This document shows positions 58,678 to 64,000 of a stretch of 64,000 nucleotides of DNA, piece by piece. The notes beneath the pieces were generated by a model that was not told the DNA's origin, did not search any database, and worked only from the letters and a program-made list of their open reading frames with translations. Source of the DNA: Stieleria sp. JC731 (GTDB lineage Bacteria > Planctomycetota > Planctomycetia > Pirellulales > Pirellulaceae); assembly GCF_020966635.1 (NCBI RefSeq), contig NZ_JAJKFQ010000011.1:1364001-1428000 (forward strand), written 5' to 3'. The translations under genes and the position numbers were made by a program. Position 1 is the first letter of the stretch; the number at the start of each line of letters is the position of its first letter.

Positions 58678-59973
58678 TTAGCTCAGCAAGTCTTCGATCG
58701 CTTCGCCATCGCCACCGATCTTAAATGGGCGACCGTTTGGCGAAAACAGTTCTTTGTCCAGGGGCAAGCCCGCCGCTGCTGCGATCGTCTTGTTGAAATC
58801 TGCAACCGACATCTGGCTGTCATCAACCGAGAAGCCGCGTTTATCACTGGCACCATAGACCTGCCCGCCTTTGATGCCCGCACCGGCCAGCAGCGAACAG
58901 AAAGCACCGGGGTGATGGTCGCGTCCGGCGTTGGCGTTGATCGAAGGCTTCCGACCGAATTCGGTCGTCAGGACCACCAACGTTTCGTCAAGTAAGCCGG
59001 TGCGATGAAGGTCCTTTAAAAGGATCCCCAAGGCGTTATCCAGTTGGCTGGCGCGTTCATCAAGTCGGTTGTAGAGGTCTTGATGCATATCCCAACCGCC
59101 ATAAGTGACTTCGACGAAACGGGCACCCGATTGCACCAGTCGTCTGGCCAACAGACAGCCCTGCCCCAACGTATTATCACCATAGGCTTCACGAACATTT
59201 TCAGGTTCGTCTTTCAAGTCAAACACCTTCAAGTGGTCGCTTCCCATCAGGTTGCGAGCTTCGGTGTAGAGTTGGTTGTAGGCTTCGATCTTTTGGTTGC
59301 TGCGGTGTGACGTTTGGAAGTTTGTGTCGAACTTTTCCGCCAGCAGTAGACGCCGCTGAAACAACGACTCGGGAAGATAGTCTGGCAACTTGATGTTCTT
59401 GATGCCCGATGACGGATTGGCAATCGGGACCGGTGACAAAGCGGGTTCAAGAAATCCAGATCCGGGATGGCGATTGCCGCCACCGACAAGGAAATTGCCC
59501 GGCAATTCACGATTAAGCCGACCCTGTTGTGACAACATCCACGCGCCCATCCCGGGATGCTGGATGCTGTTTAGCTTTTTGTACGAGGTCCGCATCAAGT
59601 ACTGTGCTTTGTCATGAGCCCCCGTTTCGGTGGATAGTGATCGCACGACTGCAAGCGCACCGGCGAGGTAAGCCAGCTTTGGGAATCGGTCGCCGAACAC
59701 GATGCCAGGCACTCGAGTTTGGATCGGTTTGGTTTCACCAGCCTCTGGGACATCCGTTTTCGGATCAAAGGTGTCGAGGTGCGTCATCGCACCTTCCATA
59801 AACAGATAGATGATGTGTTTGGCTTTACCCGCCGGTGTCGTTGCCGCCTGTACTTCGCCGAGCGATAGTATTGATCCGGAACCGACGGCACCGGCAAAGC
59901 TGACGCCCAGACACTGTGATGCGACCGAACGCATGAAGTCTCTTCGGTTTTCGTTCTTGATGTCGCTTGCCAT
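58678..59973 (-). CDS. DUF1501 family exported protein
   Basis: A 431-residue member of the DUF1501 family, which has the sulfatase/alkaline-phosphatase-like fold and is encoded in dozens of copies in planctomycetes. I start at ATG 59973 (MASDIKNENRRDFMRSVASQ), which gives a twin-arginine-type signal (NRRDFM) and then a hydrophobic stretch; a TTG frame adds 13 residues. Family landmarks are IIYLFMEGAMTHLDTFDPK, FGDRFPKLAYLAGALAVVRSL, SGARFVEVTYGGWDMHQD and the VVLTTEFGRKP motif near the end. The function is unproven. It follows the DUF1549/DUF1553 gene in the same direction, the usual pairing. Confidence 0.9.
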   Translation of the reverse strand: MASDIKNENRRDFMRSVASQCLGVSFAGAVGSGSILSLGEVQAATTPAGKAKHIIYLFMEGAMTHLDTFDPKTDVPEAGETKPIQTRVPGIVFGDRFPKLAYLAGALAVVRSLSTETGAHDKAQYLMRTSYKKLNSIQHPGMGAWMLSQQGRLNRELPGNFLVGGGNRHPGSGFLEPALSPVPIANPSSGIKNIKLPDYLPESLFQRRLLLAEKFDTNFQTSHRSNQKIEAYNQLYTEARNLMGSDHLKVFDLKDEPENVREAYGDNTLGQGCLLARRLVQSGARFVEVTYGGWDMHQDLYNRLDERASQLDNALGILLKDLHRTGLLDETLVVLTTEFGRKPSINANAGRDHHPGAFCSLLAGAGIKGGQVYGASDKRGFSVDDSQMSVADFNKTIAAAAGLPLDKELFSPNGRPFKIGGDGEAIEDLLS

Positions 59974-60084
59974 GGCCAAGATTGGTTGATCGGGTGAATT
60001 GAGCGTTGACAAATTTTGTTAACTTGGGTGTTTCGGCTCGGCTGTTGGGACACGACCAACAGGCAAGCCATCGATCCGGTTGTG

Positions 60085-62040
60085 TTACCGGATGAACAAA
60101 AATTCGCGAGTGTTGAGCAAGGCCCAAACGATGTTGCCGTAGCCGACAGCATCATTGGCCGTTTTGGAAAGCTCGCGTGCCGCAGTGATGCGATCACGAG
60201 ATGTTGGTCGGCGTGACAGGACACTCATAAAAATAGCGTCTACCCGATCGCGAGCTTGCTCAATCGCGAAGACATCATCAACGATTGCGGAGCCTGGTTC
60301 GAGCATCACGTGGGTGATTGGACCATTGAACATCGCCAGGATCTGCGGCACAGTGGCTTCGGTATCCGAGCCGTCGATGGTTTCGCGATCGCCTTGACCG
60401 AATTGTCGCAGGAAGTGTTCGGCGCTTTGCGGCGAGGGTAATTCGCTGGCGCGACAAAGGATGTTCCCTTTGTACGAATGCGCATTGAGCCCCCGTTTGT
60501 AAGTCGGCAAGAAGTACGACTTTTGAAACGCGTCGGCTTTCGTTTTTGCTTCATCAAAGGTTAGTGAAGCAAAGTCAACATCGACCGCATCTTTTATTTC
60601 GTCGACGGTAGGCCGTTGAAACGGCATCGGGTTGCGGACTGCCAGTGTCAGCATCGAGTCCCAGACCTGTTCGGCGCTCATCCGGCGAATCGCAGGACCG
60701 GGAAAGTGGTATAGCTCGCCACTGGTCAAGCTGTAATCGGTCGCGGTGCGCTGGTAGGTTCGCGAGTAGAGAATAATTCTGGTGAGGTCTTTCAGGTCAA
60801 ACCCAGAACGCACCAGTTGCTTGCCCAGAAAATCCATCGCGGCTTGATTCGAACGCGGTGTGTCTTCGATAAAGTCGTCGACGGGTTCAACGAATCCAAT
60901 CCCCATGAACCGCTTCCAGAACCGGTTGACGATCGTGTGGCGGAATTGCTCGTTATCAGGGCTCGTTAACCACGCGGCAAACTGATGTCGCCGTGATGCT
61001 TGTTTCGCCTTCGATGGCACTTCGCCCCATAGGACCGCTGGCTTGACGACTGACTTTGGCTTTGCGTCGCTGTATGCATAGTCGTGTGGAAGACGCAGTT
61101 CCGATTTAACTTCGGAGACACTGTAGGTGTTCGCACGCAACATCCTCTGAAACGACCCTGGGACGCGGCCTTTGTCAAAGTGTTTGCGTCCTTGGTTAAT
61201 CAACGCGTTTGCAGGATTCGTTTTTTCAAACCCCGGGTCGCCCTTTTTGATTCGGGTCCGCGTCCCGGCGGTGAAGGCCGCAAGTTCGTAAAACTGATGC
61301 TGGGTCCAGTTATCGAAGGGATGATCATGGCACTGAGCACATCCGATCTGAGTGCCCAGGAAGACTCGCACCGTGTTGTCGATGTACGGTAGCGGCATCC
61401 CGTCATCGCGAAGTTGATATCCGACTGCGGGATTGTCCCAGACCTTGCCTTCCGCGGTCAGCATTTCATAAACCCATTTGTCGTAGGGTTTGTTGTTGCG
61501 GATCACATCCTTGATGTAAGCCAAGTAGGGTTCGGCAACGATATTCGGTTGCGGACGCTCGACCAGCCGCAATGTATCGGCCCAGAAGTTATATGAATGA
61601 CTGACCCAGTCAGGGCTACTAAGAAGTTCATCGATCAGTTCGACACGTTTGTCGGGATCGGTGGAATCCAAAAAACGTGTCGTTTCGTCGAGCGTTGGGA
61701 TTCGGCCGGCAACGTCCAAATAAACCCGCCTCAGAAAGACTTCGTCGCTGGCGACCTGATTGGGAACTTGATCATGCTCGGCAAGATCTTTCTCGATTAG
61801 ATGGTCCAGTTCTGAAGCGGCGTATTCGAGTTCCGTTCTCCGCTGGGGATCAACAGAATGAACATCCATCAGGTGTGATGGTGTCTTACGGACGCTTTCC
61901 GGCAAACGAATCTTTGGCGGTGCTGGTTTCTTGGGCTTTTTCTTTTGAGCCTGAGCAGACGTTGGGATGATGGTCAGGCAGATCGCCAACGCAAACAACG
62001 CATTCAGGCAATCGCTCCAGGGGCGAATTCCGTGACCCAT
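60085..62040 (-). CDS. DUF1549 and DUF1553 family exported protein
   Basis: A 651-residue protein with a signal peptide (ALFALAICLTIIPTSAQAQ) and a Lys/Pro-rich linker. DUF1549 covers about 75-290 and carries the landmark GCAQCHDHPFDNW, a CxxCH pair that could bind heme or metal. DUF1553 covers about 345-640 (ASRRHQFAAWLTSPDNEQF, FVEPVDDFIEDTPRSN). Unlike many relatives, there is no separate N-terminal cytochrome domain. These proteins are a hallmark of planctomycetes and are suggested to act on exported polymers, but no activity is shown. With DUF1501 behind it, this is the standard two-gene unit. Confidence 0.9.
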   Translation of the reverse strand: MGHGIRPWSDCLNALFALAICLTIIPTSAQAQKKKPKKPAPPKIRLPESVRKTPSHLMDVHSVDPQRRTELEYAASELDHLIEKDLAEHDQVPNQVASDEVFLRRVYLDVAGRIPTLDETTRFLDSTDPDKRVELIDELLSSPDWVSHSYNFWADTLRLVERPQPNIVAEPYLAYIKDVIRNNKPYDKWVYEMLTAEGKVWDNPAVGYQLRDDGMPLPYIDNTVRVFLGTQIGCAQCHDHPFDNWTQHQFYELAAFTAGTRTRIKKGDPGFEKTNPANALINQGRKHFDKGRVPGSFQRMLRANTYSVSEVKSELRLPHDYAYSDAKPKSVVKPAVLWGEVPSKAKQASRRHQFAAWLTSPDNEQFRHTIVNRFWKRFMGIGFVEPVDDFIEDTPRSNQAAMDFLGKQLVRSGFDLKDLTRIILYSRTYQRTATDYSLTSGELYHFPGPAIRRMSAEQVWDSMLTLAVRNPMPFQRPTVDEIKDAVDVDFASLTFDEAKTKADAFQKSYFLPTYKRGLNAHSYKGNILCRASELPSPQSAEHFLRQFGQGDRETIDGSDTEATVPQILAMFNGPITHVMLEPGSAIVDDVFAIEQARDRVDAIFMSVLSRRPTSRDRITAARELSKTANDAVGYGNIVWALLNTREFLFIR

Positions 62041-62284
62041 GGTGACTTTCGATGATGAGGAGGGAGGATTAGCAGCCGCTAAAGGTAAACGAGGCGGTGA
62101 TGCCCGGTGTACTCATTTTAGCTCGCCTAACACCCACATGTTCATCGTGGTGACGACTTTGCAGTGGCTGACAGAGCAAGACCGTAGCGAAGTCACGCCA
62201 TGTTCGAGTCACGGCAACGTCTTGCGGTGCTGCGCTCACAATCCAGAGATGCCAACGCGTATTCTCGTCTCGGCTTTTAGCTGC

Positions 62285-62322
62285 CCCAGCTTTCAGTTAG
62301 CCCAGCTTTCAGTTAGCCCAGC
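62285..62322. repeat. 16-bp direct repeat over the aroA stop codon
   Basis: The unit cccagctttcagttag occurs at 62285-62300 and 62301-62316, followed by a partial copy. The aroA stop codon (62309-62311) lies within the second copy, so the duplication touches the 3' end of the gene but adds nothing to the protein. Confidence 0.8.
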
Positions 62323-63655
62323 GATGTGGCCGGCCGATCAAGTCTTCCAAATCCTTGAAAAACTCGGGGTAGGTTTTAACGGTGCAGGATGGATCCAGGA
62401 TTTGGACGCCTTCAGCAGCTAGGCCTGCCAACGAAAGGCTCATTGCCATGCGGTGGTCATGGTAGGTTTCCAAAGTCGCCGGTCGAATACCTCCCGCTGG
62501 TGGTGTCACGGTCAAGCCGTCTTCATGTTCATCGACCGTTGCACCGAGCTTTCGAAGCTCGCAAGCCAAGTCACCGATGCGATCGGTCTCTTTGAAGCGG
62601 TTGTGTGCCACACCACGAACGCGCGTCGGACCGTCAGCGAACAATGCGACCACGGACAGTGTTTGAACGGTATCGCTGATTGCGTTCATGTCGACATCGA
62701 TTCCACGGTGGGCCCTGCCGCTGATCGTCATTGAATGATTATCGAATGTAAACGTGCAACCCATCTGCTCCAGGACTTTGCAGAAACCAACATCACCTTG
62801 CATGGCGTCGGGCGTTAGCCCTTCAACCGTGACTTCTCCTCCGGTAATGGCGGCGGCGGCCCAAAAGTAACTTGCCGCCGATGCGTCCGGCTCGATCGCA
62901 TAGTCGACACCACGATAGCCATTCTCAGAGACGACGACATTAACGCAGGACGTTTCTTCATCATCGTGAATTGCTACGTTCGCTCCGAACGATCGCATGA
63001 CTTCGGCAGTCATGTCGACATAGGGGCGCGATACCAGTTCACCCGTTACGTCGATGGTAATTTTGGGTAGCCGGTCTCCAATCGCGATCGGAGCCGCCAT
63101 CATCAAGCCACTGAGGTATTGGCTGCTCACGTTCCCGGCGACCTTGATGGTTGGCCCCGCCCAGCCGTCGGAGTTAATTCGCACTGGTGGGCAGCCGCCC
63201 GCCGATTCACATTGAATCTCACCTTGTTGAACATCGCGTAGGGCATCGACAAGGTCTGCGATCGGTCGCTCATGCATGCGAGGCACGCCAGACAATCGAT
63301 AGTGTCCACCCGCTGCAGATAGCGCCGCTGTCAAGAAACGGACGCTAGTTCCGCTGTTAGCGATAAACAGTTCCACCAGCTCGCTGGGTTTGGATCGCGA
63401 ACGGCCATCGACGCGGATTGTGTCGCCAGCGACTTCGACGTGCACGTTGCATTTTTGCAAACTGTCGATCATCACTGCGGTGTCTTCGCTGCGAAGGCAT
63501 CCCGACAGCGTCGACTGACCGTCAGCCATTGCCGCACAGATCAGTGCTCGGTTCGTCAAGCTCTTGCTTCCCGGTGGCCGAACACTTCCGCGAACAGGGC
63601 CGCCAGGAGTGACGACGACGCTTGCTGGAGGATCGACGGAGGCAGAAGAAGACAT
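62309..63655 (-). CDS. aroA: 3-phosphoshikimate 1-carboxyvinyltransferase (EPSP synthase)
   Basis: AroA joins phosphoenolpyruvate to shikimate-3-phosphate, the sixth step of the shikimate pathway. The 448-residue protein has two similar domains with the expected motifs: PPGSKSLTNRALICA near 27-41, ANSGTSVRFLTAA near 100 (the substrate loop, with Ser where many enzymes have Ala), RMHERPIADLVDAL, and PDASAASYFWAAAAI in the second domain, then NRFKETDRIGDLACEL and ETYHDHRMAMSLSLAGL. The length is normal. No other aro gene is adjacent. The stop lies in a 16-bp direct repeat. Confidence 0.96.
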   Translation of the reverse strand: MSSSASVDPPASVVVTPGGPVRGSVRPPGSKSLTNRALICAAMADGQSTLSGCLRSEDTAVMIDSLQKCNVHVEVAGDTIRVDGRSRSKPSELVELFIANSGTSVRFLTAALSAAGGHYRLSGVPRMHERPIADLVDALRDVQQGEIQCESAGGCPPVRINSDGWAGPTIKVAGNVSSQYLSGLMMAAPIAIGDRLPKITIDVTGELVSRPYVDMTAEVMRSFGANVAIHDDEETSCVNVVVSENGYRGVDYAIEPDASAASYFWAAAAITGGEVTVEGLTPDAMQGDVGFCKVLEQMGCTFTFDNHSMTISGRAHRGIDVDMNAISDTVQTLSVVALFADGPTRVRGVAHNRFKETDRIGDLACELRKLGATVDEHEDGLTVTPPAGGIRPATLETYHDHRMAMSLSLAGLAAEGVQILDPSCTVKTYPEFFKDLEDLIGRPHRWAN

Positions 63656-63934
63656 GGGAGACTGGCGAATTAGGGGGACTGGGAGGAAACGGTTGGTGTG
63701 TTTCCAGCGGCTGAAGCTTTCAATGTGCCAGTATCACCGGCAGCTACGGGTTGGATCAATCCCGCTTGAAACCGTCTGCCATTGTGCTTGCGATGGAAAG
63801 ATTGGGAACTGAAAGCAACGCAGTTTTACTCATTCCGCTGTTTTGAAGGCTTTCTGGGCAGGCATCGTCATTGTGTCAGCGTTCGACGACGATTGGGCTT
63901 GATGCAGCAAAGACGTAGATTTTAGACCACTGCT
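63656..63934. other. Intergenic region upstream of aroA
   Basis: This gap of about 0.28 kb lies between aroA and a possible gene at the right edge. Frames here are short and overlapping, and I see no repeat, RNA gene or clear promoter. Confidence 0.4.
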
Positions 63935-64000
63935 ATGAAAAGCCTCGCATCGCTTCGCGAGGGGATCTTGGTCCCCTGGCTAGTCCTGGTACCAGTTATT
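63935..64000 (+). CDS. Possible 5' end of a membrane-protein gene (partial)
   Basis: From ATG 63935 the frame is open to the window edge and reads MKSLASLREGILVPWLVLVP, a short basic start followed by a hydrophobic segment, as expected for an inner-membrane protein. There is no clear ribosome site, and only 22 codons are visible, so the call is tentative and the family cannot be named. Confidence 0.35.
   Translation, partial: MKSLASLREGILVPWLVLVPVI

Overview
The window looks like chromosomal DNA from a marine-type planctomycete of the Rhodopirellula/Pirellulaceae group. The evidence is family content: a DUF1549/DUF1553 plus DUF1501 pair, an SHD1-domain exported protein, a giant CheB-CheR-PAS kinase, a dockerin and cadherin-like surface protein with the FE-LxxRRVLA export signature, a Tat-exported xylose-isomerase-like protein, and several exported proteins of planctomycete type. 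Dense intergenic repeat arrays, short operons, frequent strand changes and weak Shine-Dalgarno sites fit the same group. lpxK and lptB show that the organism builds and exports a lipid A-type envelope. The genus assignment is inference.

Layout. 1-900: an AT-rich accessory patch with the 3' end of an unrecognised gene and an ankyrin-repeat gene, possibly toxin and immunity. 960-2300: a decayed REP-associated tyrosine transposase (RAYT) unit with 18-bp inverted flanking repeats, which cuts into a small exported-protein gene. 2.4-2.8 kb: a 93-bp tandem array. 2.8-14.5 kb: SHD1 protein, MerR/GyrI regulator with its own promoter, a 2151-residue CheB-CheR-PAS(x8)-histidine kinase-receiver protein, a sugar isomerase-like protein and a serine hydrolase. 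14.7-21.9 kb: a lysR-gltB-gltD operon for ammonia assimilation, ending in a clear terminator. 22-26.3 kb: small membrane and exported proteins, scpB with an HNH gene, and a nucleoside symporter. 26.8-31.6 kb: carB followed at once by a sigma-54 activator. 31.6-37.3 kb: alpha/beta hydrolase, a 96/97-bp hairpin array, three conserved small genes and ychF. 37.6-42.7 kb: envelope genes (lpxK, lptB, and an unusually long signal peptidase I). 43-47.5 kb: HEAT/TPR protein, then a TauE exporter and MBL-rhodanese sulfur operon. 47.8-48.9 kb: a composite 181/100-bp array. 49-58.5 kb: dockerin protein, Gly/Ser-rich exported protein, a phosphoglucose-isomerase-like protein that seems catalytically degenerate, trpA and a BON-domain protein. 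58.7-63.7 kb: DUF1501, DUF1549/1553 and aroA. A gene may start at the right edge.

Nitrogen and amino acid metabolism (gltBD, carB, trpA, aroA), envelope biogenesis (lpxK, lptB, lepB) and sulfur detoxification are the recognisable themes. The most unusual material is non-coding: three structurally different intergenic repeat arrays, two of which share a core sequence and one of which has an inverted solo copy 10 kb away. I found no tRNA, rRNA, CRISPR array, prophage or complete insertion sequence. No database search was possible; family names come from motif recognition and residue numbers from direct counting.
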